Assembly: GCA_965371355.1 (NCBI GenBank)
Contig: CBDUYD010000002.1
Location: 1-49,482 of the forward strand
Source of the DNA: JASJHI01 sp965371355
Lineage (GTDB): Bacteria; Actinomycetota; Acidimicrobiia; Acidimicrobiales; Ilumatobacteraceae
Reading direction: 5' to 3'
DNA: 49,482 bases
Below the pieces are notes generated by a model. The model saw nothing but the letters and a program-made list of their open reading frames with translations. It searched no databases and was not told the origin of the DNA. Position numbers and translations under genes: made by a program. Of the stretch, positions 16,987 to 24,462 are shown one piece after another (position 1 is the first letter of the stretch; each line of letters starts with the position of its first letter).

Positions 16987-17489
16987 GGCGTGATCACGGC
17001 TCGTCGCTCGCCGGCCCTCAACGCATATCCGTAGACCACCCACCATGCCACATACTCTTCGAAGACGGACCAGTCCTCGTCGCTGACGTGCGCGCGCCAG
17101 TACTCGCTCCGCTTGTCGACCTCGGTGGCGATGATCGTGTCGAGCGCCGATTCGATCACATCCGGCGGGAGGAGATCGATACCCGCCGGACGGCCCGCGC
17201 GCAGGTCATCGGCGATGCGCGACGCCGAGGACCTCAGGACATCCGCATCCTCCAAGAGGGTTCCGAACGCGACGGTCGAGACATCGGCGGCGTCGGATTC
17301 TTCGACGCGTCTAACGCAGTACCCGACGAGGAACGCGGTTGCCGCCCAGTCGGCGAACTCGGGCATCGGTTGCGTGTCCCGCTCGACGGCGATCGCGGCC
17401 TCACGAAATGCCGCTGCCGACTCCGTCAGCGGGTGAGCCTGGGCGAGTGCCCGGGCCCGGAAGGTCAGCTCGGCGAGCGGTTCACTCAT
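16983..17489 (-). CDS. Hydrogenase-operon protein of unknown function
   Basis: A 168-residue acidic, helical, soluble protein (start MSEPLAELTFRARALAQAHP). It has a hydrophobic centre (WAATAFLVGYCVRRVEES) and a Trp/Tyr-rich C-terminus (WVVYGYALRAGERR). No family is recognised. I start at the ATG that overlaps the end of the NifU-type gene by eight bases rather than at an upstream codon 12 residues earlier. Its position between the Fe-S protein and the protease suggests an assembly role. Confidence 0.7.
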   Translation of the reverse strand: MSEPLAELTFRARALAQAHPLTESAAAFREAAIAVERDTQPMPEFADWAATAFLVGYCVRRVEESDAADVSTVAFGTLLEDADVLRSSASRIADDLRAGRPAGIDLLPPDVIESALDTIIATEVDKRSEYWRAHVSDEDWSVFEEYVAWWVVYGYALRAGERRAVITP

Positions 17490-18054
17490 CTTCTCTGCTG
17501 CGAATCTGCAGACCGGTCGTGACACCGCCCGGCTGGGGAGGCGGGTGCGATTCGGTAGTCATCTCCTCGATCTCGACACGGCGGAAGTCGGTCCAGTTCT
17601 CTTGCAGCGACGTCTCCACCCTTTCGGCAATCGTCACGTCCGCGGCCGTGCAGCCGTCGCAGGATCCGTGCAACTTGAGCCGGACCACGCCGTCGACGAT
17701 GTCGACGACTTCCATGTCACCACCGTGAGAGTGCAGATATGGGCGAACCTCGGTCAGCGCGGCCTGTACCGCCACCCTGGCCTCGTCGATGTCGATTCCC
17801 TCGCCCAGTCCGTATGCGGCCAACAATGGGCCGACGAGCGGATCGGCGGCCGCCGATTCGAGGAAGATCTCCCCTCGCCACTCCCTGACGAGGTCGATCA
17901 GCCGGCCGAGTCCGGTTCCGTTGAAAACATCGATCCAGTCGAGCAACTCGGTGACGGCCTCTGCGATGTCCGGATCGTCGTGCTCGATGAGCGGCTCGGC
18001 GAGGTCGGCGATGTGTGGCTGAATCTCCGCGAATGGCAGCCGTTCGTCAGTCAA
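17482..18054 (-). CDS. NifU C-terminal-domain iron-sulfur protein
   Basis: A 190-residue protein with a helical N-terminal half of unknown fold and a NifU/NfuA C-terminal domain at residues about 92-155. The core is HSHGGDMEVVDIVDGVVRLK and then LHGSCDGC, with C132-x-x-C135, the site where two subunits share an Fe-S cluster. Such proteins carry clusters to apoproteins or act in electron transfer, and NifU-like proteins occur in operons of group 1h-type hydrogenases. It overlaps both neighbours by four to eight bases. I infer cluster delivery to, or electron exit from, the hydrogenase small subunit. Confidence 0.88.
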   Translation of the reverse strand: MTDERLPFAEIQPHIADLAEPLIEHDDPDIAEAVTELLDWIDVFNGTGLGRLIDLVREWRGEIFLESAAADPLVGPLLAAYGLGEGIDIDEARVAVQAALTEVRPYLHSHGGDMEVVDIVDGVVRLKLHGSCDGCTAADVTIAERVETSLQENWTDFRRVEIEEMTTESHPPPQPGGVTTGLQIRSREDE

Positions 18055-18545
18055 ATCTCATCCCTCACCAGTTGAAGCACCGCGTCGACAGCCGCTTCGA
18101 CCTCATCGGAGAATCCCAGACCGAACGAGCGATCGGCCGGTTCGACTTCGATCACCAACGTATCCACGGGAAACGCATTCCAGTGACGGCAGACCGCGAG
18201 CGTGTGATCGAGGTCGATGATGCCACCGGCGGCCTCGCCGAGCCGGGCGTGAACCTCCTCCGGAGGAGGAGGTGTGAGGTCGAGCGTGTAGCTCCGAATC
18301 GTCCCCGGTGGGTCGACGTCGCGTGGCATCGCGCCCACGAGCACGACGCGAGCCGGCTCGAGTTCCTGGAGCCGGTGGAGGACCCGGTGGGCGGCGTAGG
18401 AGAGATCCTCGAGCAGGACGTGGTCCGGCCAGTCGAGGGGGCTGACCCGGTCGATCCACTGCGTGCCGAAATCGAGATCGCGTAGCCATGGCAGTCCGAT
18501 TCCGCCGACGAGTGTGCAGCCGGTACCCTCACCCGCGGAGTGCAC
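18051..18545 (-). CDS. Maturation-protease-like protein with degenerate active site
   Basis: A 164-residue protein that resembles the HyaD/HybD fold. It begins TLVGGIGLPWLRDLDFG where true proteases have GxGNxxxxDDGxG, has VVLVGAMPRDVDPPGTI in place of the D-containing strand, and ends VIEVEPADRSFGLGFSDEVE. That end is close to the QPVDVESPEIGLSAEVEAAI of the genuine protease two genes downstream. The Asn and the DDG acidic pair of the signature are lost, so I expect no proteolysis. It may bind the large-subunit tail as a checkpoint. The GTG start lies three bases from the large-subunit stop, and the end overlaps the NifU-type gene (ATGA). Confidence 0.72.
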   Translation of the reverse strand: MHSAGEGTGCTLVGGIGLPWLRDLDFGTQWIDRVSPLDWPDHVLLEDLSYAAHRVLHRLQELEPARVVLVGAMPRDVDPPGTIRSYTLDLTPPPPEEVHARLGEAAGGIIDLDHTLAVCRHWNAFPVDTLVIEVEPADRSFGLGFSDEVEAAVDAVLQLVRDEI

Positions 18546-18547
18546 GC

Positions 18548-20428
18548 CTATTCGAGCGTGCAGCTGCAGGAGTTCACCTCTCGGGTGATGATCCCCCGCC
18601 CGGTGTCCATGTGCGTGGTGCAGGGCATGCAGGGATCGAAGCTGCGGATGGCACGCAGGATGTCGATCCCCTTGATCTTGTCGTCACTGACGCTTTCGAG
18701 AATCGGCGTGCCCACGATCGCCTCCTCGTACGGACCCGGATTGCCGAAGGGATCACGAGGGGACGCGTTCCAGGTGGAAGGCGTGTTGATCTGGTAGTTG
18801 ACGATCTTTCCCTTGTCGATGTGCAGGTGATGGGTGAGATAGCCGCGACCGGCCTCCCATACTCCCATCGCGATTCGCTCGTCCTTGGGCACCTTGAACG
18901 GGACGTTCAGCGCGGTTTCTCCCTTACGCCAGTACTCGAATGCCTTCATTAGGTGAATCATGCCGATGGCGGCCGTGAAACCCACGCCGTAGGCGCGGGC
19001 CCGATTGCGCTCGAGCGCGTTGAGAGTACGTGGGATCTTCCAATGTAGTTCGAGCTCGGGCAGGTCGTGGCGCGGCATCAACAACTTGAGGCCTTCACCT
19101 GTGGCCTCCATGAAGGTATTCGGTTCGAGGGTCTGGGCCAACGCAGTGGTCCACATGCGACCGTAGACGCCGCTCTCCATGCTGGTGCGGTCCCATCTTG
19201 GAGCGGTATCCCATGTATACCTCTCCTTGAAGTTCCTCGCCTCCGGCCGGGGAGTCGTGGTCTTGTTCCACATGTGGTAGGGCGACAATGGATTACCCAA
19301 CGGATCGGTCTCGAACTTGACCGGCTGGCCGTTCTTGGTCCAATCCTCGTAGTAGGAGTGCTCGACGAACTCCTCGATACCCATATTGATGCGAGTCAGA
19401 TCGGTTGTGACCAACTTGCCGTCGAGGATGACTCCGGGCATCGCGGTGCGGTGGTTACCCCACTCGTCCATATTGGCGTAGGTCGCGTCATAGACCTCCG
19501 GATCGTCCCAGATACCAGTCTGAATGATGTTTGCTGGTCGAGCGCCGACACGCTCATATTCGGGATTTGCTTCGAGGAAAAAGTCACAGATATCGTCCCA
19601 CCAACCGGCAAGCCGCTTCGAGTAATCGAAGATCTTTCCCAGATACGAGTAGAACTCGTTGAAGGTCGACGTGGTCACGGTCGTGGACAGGCCACCGGGA
19701 ACCAGGGTCGACGGATGGGGGTATTTCCCGTACATCAGCGAGCACATGATCCGCCCGAGTCGTGTGATCTCCAGCGCCTCGAGGTAGATCGCGCCCTCGA
19801 GCGGGTTCATGGCATCCATGATGTCCTTGACCGTCTTGTAGCCATGGAGGTGGGCGTGCCGGGCTGGAGTCCGAGCCGCCAGCTCGACCAATTCGGGATT
19901 GGTCACCGACACGAGTGCGGTGGAATAGTCGGGACCGGCGAGCAGGCCGAGGTGGATCGGATGGTCGTAGAACATCTCGGCTACCTCGCCGAGGTTGCGG
20001 ACGCAGACGCCGAGCGGTGGCGGGCAGATTCCGAAGGCCTGCTCGATCGCCATCGACGAGACCGTCGAATGAACACCGCCGCACACGCCACACGCACGGG
20101 AGCTGATATCGATCGCATCGCGGGGGTCACGACCCTGGAGGATGATCTCATAGCCACGGAACAGCATCGCCTGCGAATAGGCATCGACCGCCTCACGCTT
20201 GTCGAGGTCGAGGGTGGTGTGCACGGCCAATGCCCCCGCGACACGCGTCACGGGGTCGATGCTCCACTCGCGAAGCCGCGGTGGCGCCGCTACTGCGGCC
20301 CCGGCGTTCTTCGGGCGCACGTAGCGCTTCGGCGCCGAGACATCGACGCCATAGCTCTCGGCGTAGTTCTCGCTCAGGGTGGCTTTTCCGTCGGCGTCGA
20401 ATTCGATGGGAAGGTTCTTGAAGCACAT
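18548..20428 (-). CDS. [NiFe]-hydrogenase large subunit
   Basis: Catalytic subunit that holds the Ni-Fe(CN)2CO centre. The L1 motif is RACGVCGGVH (C113, C116) and the L2 motif DPCMPCTTH (C600, C603, H606), followed by a 20-residue cleavable tail ending CSCTLE. The body (DPVTRVAGAL, FRGYEIILQGRDPRDA, YGKYPHPSTLVPGG, DEWGNHRTAMPGVILDGKLV) resembles high-affinity group 1h-type hydrogenases, but L1 differs from their usual RICGICGDNH. Subgroup assignment therefore needs phylogeny. At 626 residues it is long, with a 55-residue N-terminal extension (MCFKNLPIEFD). No Sec replaces the Ni ligands. It starts 12 bp after the small subunit. Confidence 0.95.
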   Translation of the reverse strand: MCFKNLPIEFDADGKATLSENYAESYGVDVSAPKRYVRPKNAGAAVAAPPRLREWSIDPVTRVAGALAVHTTLDLDKREAVDAYSQAMLFRGYEIILQGRDPRDAIDISSRACGVCGGVHSTVSSMAIEQAFGICPPPLGVCVRNLGEVAEMFYDHPIHLGLLAGPDYSTALVSVTNPELVELAARTPARHAHLHGYKTVKDIMDAMNPLEGAIYLEALEITRLGRIMCSLMYGKYPHPSTLVPGGLSTTVTTSTFNEFYSYLGKIFDYSKRLAGWWDDICDFFLEANPEYERVGARPANIIQTGIWDDPEVYDATYANMDEWGNHRTAMPGVILDGKLVTTDLTRINMGIEEFVEHSYYEDWTKNGQPVKFETDPLGNPLSPYHMWNKTTTPRPEARNFKERYTWDTAPRWDRTSMESGVYGRMWTTALAQTLEPNTFMEATGEGLKLLMPRHDLPELELHWKIPRTLNALERNRARAYGVGFTAAIGMIHLMKAFEYWRKGETALNVPFKVPKDERIAMGVWEAGRGYLTHHLHIDKGKIVNYQINTPSTWNASPRDPFGNPGPYEEAIVGTPILESVSDDKIKGIDILRAIRSFDPCMPCTTHMDTGRGIITREVNSCSCTLE

Positions 20429-20440
20429 GATGACTACCCC

Positions 20441-21664
20441 TTATCGGGACGAGCCTTCGCCCGAATGTTGGACCTTGCCGTAGGCGCGGTGAATGGTCCG
20501 CTCGACCCCGACCGGCTGCTCCCGGTAGCGCGCCCATCCACTGGGGGAATCACTGCTCGTCCACCTCGCCGACCGGTTCTTGTCTTTCCTCGACAGATTG
20601 CGGTAGCGCCGGATGAACTGACCCACGTACTTCATGCTGGTGAGCGAGATGAAGGATCCCGGTGCCACGGTGTAGAACGGCGTGAACTTGTCGGGAAAGC
20701 CCGGCATCGTGCAACCGATGCAGATCCCGCCCATGTTCATACAGCCGCCATGGCCGTCGACGATCCCTCGCTCGGCAATGTTGCATTGGACCACCGGACC
20801 CCAGCAGCCGAGCTCGACGAGACACTCCTTGCCACCGAACTCGTCGGCGAAGACACCTTCTTCGTAGTAGCCCGCACGGGGGCAGTGGCGATGAACGGTC
20901 TCGCTGAACAGCCACGCCGGGCGCCCGAGTTCGTCGAACTCGGGAAGCGGTGCAAGACCATTGAGGAACAGCAATGCAGCCGCCGCGGTCTCGATGATGT
21001 TGTCGCCGACGGGCGAGCACCCCGGGACGTTGATGACCGGCAGACCGAGCGTCGACCTGTAGTCCTTGCCGAGGTGATCCATCACGCCCATGGCGTTGGT
21101 CGGATTGTTGACGGCGGCAGGGATCCCACCCCACGTAGCGCACGTTCCGATGGCCAACACCGCGGCGGCACCCGGCGCCATCCGGTCGAGCCATTCGAGG
21201 CTCGTGATCTGACGCCCTGTCTCGCGATCTTCACCCAGCCCCATCCAGTAGCCGTCGCCCGAGTAGGTCTCGTCCATGATCGAGCCCTCCCAGCAGATGA
21301 GATAGGGGGCATCGAGTTCGCCGGCAGCCGCCATCCGCAGGTTCTCGGTCCATTCCGGTCCGGACTCGACCGAGACGACGGTGTGGATGAGTTCCACCTT
21401 GGGCAGTCCGGGTACCTTTCCCAACAGAAGATCCTCGAGCCGTGGGTGGGTCGCGCCGGTGACCGCGATGGTGCATCCATCACAAGACGCGCCCACGATC
21501 CAGAACAGGTAGACCTTCTCGAGCGGGCCCTGATAGATCTCTTCACGCACAGGGTTGAGCACGCTCCGTCGACCGACCGGAGCGAACGGGTCGGCCGGGT
21601 CGAGGGTGAGCGGCATCAGGGGAGTATCGCTGTGGACCTCCGGAACCTTTGTGTACTCGGCCAT
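20441..21664 (-). CDS. [NiFe]-hydrogenase small subunit, no Tat signal
   Basis: Electron-transfer subunit with three Fe-S clusters. Likely proximal ligands are C61 and C64 (GASCDGCT), C175 (GTCATWGG) and C216 (GCSPVGD). Distal ligands are H258, C261, C281 and C287. Medial ligands are C294, C315 and C318, with an extra C308 that could allow a [4Fe-4S] medial cluster. Unlike typical group 1h enzymes, which have Asp at the second proximal position (CDGD-like), this one keeps Cys. There is no twin-arginine leader and no C-terminal membrane helix, so a cytoplasmic location is likely. The tail after residue 340 is basic and of unknown role. At 407 residues it heads the structural operon. Confidence 0.94.
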   Translation of the reverse strand: MAEYTKVPEVHSDTPLMPLTLDPADPFAPVGRRSVLNPVREEIYQGPLEKVYLFWIVGASCDGCTIAVTGATHPRLEDLLLGKVPGLPKVELIHTVVSVESGPEWTENLRMAAAGELDAPYLICWEGSIMDETYSGDGYWMGLGEDRETGRQITSLEWLDRMAPGAAAVLAIGTCATWGGIPAAVNNPTNAMGVMDHLGKDYRSTLGLPVINVPGCSPVGDNIIETAAAALLFLNGLAPLPEFDELGRPAWLFSETVHRHCPRAGYYEEGVFADEFGGKECLVELGCWGPVVQCNIAERGIVDGHGGCMNMGGICIGCTMPGFPDKFTPFYTVAPGSFISLTSMKYVGQFIRRYRNLSRKDKNRSARWTSSDSPSGWARYREQPVGVERTIHRAYGKVQHSGEGSSR

Positions 21665-21850
21665 CGTCGGTCCTCCCAGAGCCAGATTCGTCGCTGCCCG
21701 ACAACAATTCCGGGCCGACTCGGGAGCATCATCGCTGGCACCCCCACGGCTCGTCTTGCGCGCTGCCCTACTAGGTGTAGTCTACATACACTACATCCGT
21801 CAAACTGCATGCCACGCGCCTTTCGCTCGCAGAGGCCGGGAGAGGAACCG
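21665..21850. promoter_or_regulatory. Divergent promoter region of the hydrogenase structural and accessory operons
   Basis: About 185 bp separate the small-subunit ATG (leftward) from the first small membrane protein gene (rightward). Both operons must be driven from here. The PadR-like operator at 21771-21796 lies inside. Exact -10 and -35 boxes are not certain. Confidence 0.6.
21771..21796 (+). promoter_or_regulatory. Candidate PadR-type operator of the hydrogenase locus
   Basis: The site begins CTAGGTGTAGTCTACA and holds the palindrome TGTAGTCTACA (21776-21786), followed at once by a second half-site-like ACACTACAT. Its first 16 bases match 14 of 16 positions at 11498-11513 on the other strand. 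It sits centrally between the divergent operons, one of which encodes a PadR regulator, and PadR proteins often bind TGTA-n-TACA palindromes. Binding is inferred. Confidence 0.5.
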
Positions 21851-22117
21851 ATGACCGACGCAACCGGTGGTTGGATCGTCGGCTGGGCGATCGGCTTGGC
21901 CGTCACGGCTCTGGTCGTCGTGCTCGTGGTCCTGTTGATTCGCAGCGCATCGCGAGCGGCGAACAAGATCGAGGCGATCACCGTCGCCCTCCGCGAGTCA
22001 CAAGAGAACACGACGGGACTCTGGGACTTCGACACGACCAACCGTACGATCGTACGAATCACCGCATCAGCCGCGGCGGCGCGTGAACATCTGGCAGCAC
22101 AGGCAGGACGACCATGA
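21851..22117 (+). CDS. Small single-span membrane protein, set 2 (first)
   Basis: An 88-residue protein with one strong hydrophobic span (about residues 9-28) and a polar helical tail (NKIEAITVALRESQENTTGL). I start at the ATG after a GAGAGGA ribosome-binding site; the longer open frame upstream crosses the promoter. The stop overlaps the next ATG. It is the first gene of the accessory operon facing the hydrogenase subunits, which suggests a membrane anchor. No known family is recognised. Confidence 0.75.
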   Translation: MTDATGGWIVGWAIGLAVTALVVVLVVLLIRSASRAANKIEAITVALRESQENTTGLWDFDTTNRTIVRITASAAAAREHLAAQAGRP

Positions 22118-22389
22118 GTACAGAAGCACTGTGGTGGGTGACCCTCGGCCTCGGGCTGATCGTCGCGGTGGCGGCTATGGCTCTGCTTCAACTCCTCCTC
22201 AATCAGGTGAAGCGAATCGAACGCGACTCCCTCGAGCTGTGGAACGCCGCGGCAAGCGTCGCCCGCAACACGGCCACTACATGGATGTTGACGCAGACCA
22301 CATTGCGCCTCGACCGGCTCACCGAAGAGGCTCTCCGTCACGATGAGTTTCTCGCGGCCGAGGCCGAGAAGCAATCGGTGGGGAGTTGA
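22114..22389 (+). CDS. Small single-span membrane protein, set 2 (second)
   Basis: A 91-residue protein with one span at about residues 7-27 and a tail rich in Arg, Asn and Thr (LWNAAASVARNTATTWMLTQ). It shares the plan of the preceding gene and of the 11.6-kb gene. Its ATG overlaps the preceding stop (ATGA). Function unknown; a hydrogenase membrane tether is inferred from context. Confidence 0.75.
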   Translation: MSTEALWWVTLGLGLIVAVAAMALLQLLLNQVKRIERDSLELWNAAASVARNTATTWMLTQTTLRLDRLTEEALRHDEFLAAEAEKQSVGS

Positions 22390-22393
22390 GCCC

Positions 22394-22651
22394 GTGAGAA
22401 CACTCCTCATCACGCTGACGGTCATCGAGATCGTTCTCGTGATCTGGGTGCTGGCCTACTACCTCATTCGCATCGCGCGATCCCTGGTGATGACCGCCCA
22501 ACACCTCGCCAAGGTCACCTTCGGGGTACGTGCCGTCGAGACGCAGTGCGCGGCGGTCGGTCCGGGCGTGACTCGCATCAACGAGCAGCTCGAGGGCATC
22601 TCCGCCGCATTGTCAGGAGTCGCCGATCGCGCCGAATCATTGGCCGACTGA
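22394..22651 (+). CDS. Small single-span membrane protein, set 2 (third)
   Basis: An 85-residue protein with one span (about residues 4-27, ending YYLIRIAR) and a helical tail (KVTFGVRAVETQ, then INEQLEGISAALSGVADRAE). It is a clear paralog of the gene at 11835-12098. It starts with GTG four bases after the previous stop, and its TGA overlaps the next ATG (TGATG). The tail's heptad-like hydrophobic spacing suggests a coiled coil, and so oligomerisation at the membrane. Confidence 0.75.
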   Translation: MRTLLITLTVIEIVLVIWVLAYYLIRIARSLVMTAQHLAKVTFGVRAVETQCAAVGPGVTRINEQLEGISAALSGVADRAESLAD

Positions 22652-23058
22652 TGGTGATCGATTCGGGCAGCGACTGGACGTTGCCGACACCGAAATCGCC
22701 CACGTTGCAGGCGATGTACTGGCGGAGCGAAATACTCCAGGTGATGTACTGGCTGTTGGGAGAGGGGTTTGGCGACCTGGTCGACGCTCCACTCATCGAG
22801 CGGTTTCTGGGCGTCGATGCCGATCGTGGCATCACCTACCTCGATCGACTCGTGGACGAGGGTTATCTCACCGTCGATGGTGATTGGTACGCATTGTCCG
22901 CTCGCGGACTGGCGCTGGGCGCCCATGAGTTCCTCGACTCCTTCGACGAACTGATGCACCCGACGCATGGTGAGTGCAGCGAAGACTGTTGGTGTCACAT
23001 GTCCGCGGACGAGAACGACGCGTGTCTTGCGAATCGACGCGAGCACGATCATCCATGA
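22651..23058 (+). CDS. Winged-helix protein with C-terminal Cys/His metal-binding tail
   Basis: A 135-residue protein. Residues 20-95 look like a winged-helix domain (SEILQVMYWLLGEGFGDLVD, then a wing-like YLTVDGDWYALSARG). The last 35 residues are packed with potential ligands: H103, H106, C109, C113, C115, H116, C125, H132 and H134 (HGECSEDCWCH and a closing HDHP). I do not recognise the family. No HypA is found in the locus, so a nickel- or redox-sensing regulator, or a metallochaperone standing in for HypA, are both possible. Start and stop overlap the neighbours (TGATG and ATGA). Confidence 0.7.
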   Translation: MVIDSGSDWTLPTPKSPTLQAMYWRSEILQVMYWLLGEGFGDLVDAPLIERFLGVDADRGITYLDRLVDEGYLTVDGDWYALSARGLALGAHEFLDSFDELMHPTHGECSEDCWCHMSADENDACLANRREHDHP

Positions 23059-23411
23059 CCGAGCTTCCACAGCCGTTCCCGGGCACCTCGCTCCCCCGGC
23101 AGTTTCTGCGGCCTCTGCTGACAATCGCGTTGACCGCGGGAGACTCGTACGGCTACGAACTGACCGAGCGGCTGCATCAACTCGGGCTGAAGATGATCGA
23201 CACGGCAGCGATCTATCGGATGCTTCGCACGATGGAGCATGAAGGCCTGGTCGAGTCGTGGTGGGAGTTGTCCGACGCCGGCCCGCGTCGCCGGGTGTAC
23301 GAACTCACCGAATCCGGAAGAATCAGGGCCCGCGAGAGTGCGGACGATCTCGCATCGGTTCGAGATCTCCTCGACCATGCTGTTGGTCTCGCCATGGAGA
23401 TGAAGAGATGA
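23055..23411 (+). CDS. PadR-family transcriptional regulator 1
   Basis: A 118-residue winged-helix regulator of the PadR type. It has RPLLTIALTAGDSYGYELTE in helices 1-2, a recognition segment around MIDTAAIYRMLRTMEHEGLV, the wing SGPRRRVYELTE-like DAGPRRRVYELTESG, and a C-terminal dimerisation helix. It is translationally coupled to the winged-helix/Cys-His gene and to the CooC-type ATPase gene. It probably represses the divergent hydrogenase promoters through the nearby palindrome. No ligand can be named. Confidence 0.9.
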   Translation: MTELPQPFPGTSLPRQFLRPLLTIALTAGDSYGYELTERLHQLGLKMIDTAAIYRMLRTMEHEGLVESWWELSDAGPRRRVYELTESGRIRARESADDLASVRDLLDHAVGLAMEMKR

Positions 23412-24193
23412 GGGTCGCGCTGGCGGGCAAGGGCGGTGCCGGCAAGACCACGATCTCGGCGTCTCTTGCTCGGCTCACATCCAGGGCGGGCCTGCGGGTC
23501 GTTGCGATCGACGCCGATACCAACCCGAACCTGGGACTCGCCATCGGCGCCGATGCCGATCTGGTAGCCGAGACACCATTTCTTGCGGCATCGCTGGTGT
23601 CGCGCCGTCTCGACGGCCCGGCTCTGTCGTGCTCGGTCGACGAAGCCCTGAAACAGTTCGCTGTCGAGACCCCCGACGGTGTGCTGATGGTCCGAATGGG
23701 GACGCCCCGGCACACCGGCGAAGGATGTCTCTGCTCGGCCCACGCGACGGCCGGTGCACTGCTCGCCGACCTGGGGAACTCGCCCGACACCGTGACGATC
23801 ATGGATCTCGAGGCATCTCCCGAGCACCTGAGCCGCGGGACCGCCCGCCATGCCGACGTGTTGTTGCTCGTCGCCGAGCCGTACTTCCGCTCGCTCCAAA
23901 CGGTCCGTCTCCAGGCGGCGCTGGCGGCCGAACTGCCACTCACCCGTGTCGCGGTCGTCGCCAACAAGGTCAGAGATCAACAAGATTGCCTTGCGATCGG
24001 CGAGTTCTGTGCTGAACTCGGATTGGACATGATCGGCCAGATTCCATGGAGCGACGAGATCGTAGAGGCCGATCGGCGGGCCGTGCCGCTCATCGACCAC
24101 GCGCCGAGTTGTCGCGCTGTGGCGGCGATCGCCGAGCTCGGTCGAGAGCTGCAGTCCCTCAGGGTCGAATGTTCCGCAAAGGGTGACAGCTGA
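23408..24193 (+). CDS. CooC/MinD-type P-loop ATPase, paralog 2 (C107-x-C109)
   Basis: A 261-residue CooC-like ATPase. It has a deviant Walker A (GKGGAGKTT from residue 7), DADTNPNLGLAIGAD, a C107-L-C109 motif in GEGCLCSAHATA, MDLEASPEHLSRG and VANKV. It lies directly before hypC with coupled translation (TGATG), the place where hypA/hypB would often be. I infer that it delivers or inserts nickel, as CooC does for CO dehydrogenase. Residue numbers of its C-x-C match exactly the two TGA positions of the paralog at 29.5-30.3 kb. Confidence 0.87.
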   Translation: MRVALAGKGGAGKTTISASLARLTSRAGLRVVAIDADTNPNLGLAIGADADLVAETPFLAASLVSRRLDGPALSCSVDEALKQFAVETPDGVLMVRMGTPRHTGEGCLCSAHATAGALLADLGNSPDTVTIMDLEASPEHLSRGTARHADVLLLVAEPYFRSLQTVRLQAALAAELPLTRVAVVANKVRDQQDCLAIGEFCAELGLDMIGQIPWSDEIVEADRRAVPLIDHAPSCRAVAAIAELGRELQSLRVECSAKGDS

Positions 24194-24462
24194 TGTGTGT
24201 TGGGCTTCCGGCTCGAGTGATCGAGATCGACGTTGCTGCGCGGGCAGGCCTGGTCGACGTCGATGGCGTCCGTCGACTCGTCGATCTCACGCTCGTCATC
24301 AACGACGGATTGTCGGTCGATGACTGGGTACTGCTCCACGTCGGGTTCGCGATGAGCATCATCGACGAAGACGAAGCGGCCCGTACCCTCGAGTTCGTCA
24401 AGCTCTTCGAGAGCGGAGACGACAGCGATTTCGAGGGGTTCAAGGTCGCTGAGGCGCCATGA
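24193..24462 (+). CDS. hypC: Hydrogenase assembly chaperone HypC
   Basis: HypC carries the Fe(CN)2CO unit together with HypD and docks to the large-subunit precursor. The essential N-terminal Cys is present (MCVGLPARVIEID, C2), followed by the small beta-barrel (AGLVDVDGVRRLVDLTLV, DDWVLLHVGFAMSIID). At 89 residues it is full length. It is coupled to the upstream ATPase and to the downstream fusion gene. Confidence 0.95.
   Translation: MCVGLPARVIEIDVAARAGLVDVDGVRRLVDLTLVINDGLSVDDWVLLHVGFAMSIIDEDEAARTLEFVKLFESGDDSDFEGFKVAEAP

Noticed and set aside
18548..20428. Selenocysteine in the hydrogenase large subunit
   Set aside because: All four Ni-ligand positions are Cys codons (C113, C116, C600, C603); the frame has no internal TGA.
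19067..22117. A 1016-codon plus-strand ORF across the hydrogenase subunits
   Set aside because: It lies opposite the clear large- and small-subunit genes and has no domain; only its last 88 codons are a genuine small membrane protein.
22651..23058. HypA
   Set aside because: It lacks the N-terminal MHE nickel site and the two-CxxC zinc ribbon of HypA; its N-terminal part looks like a winged helix.
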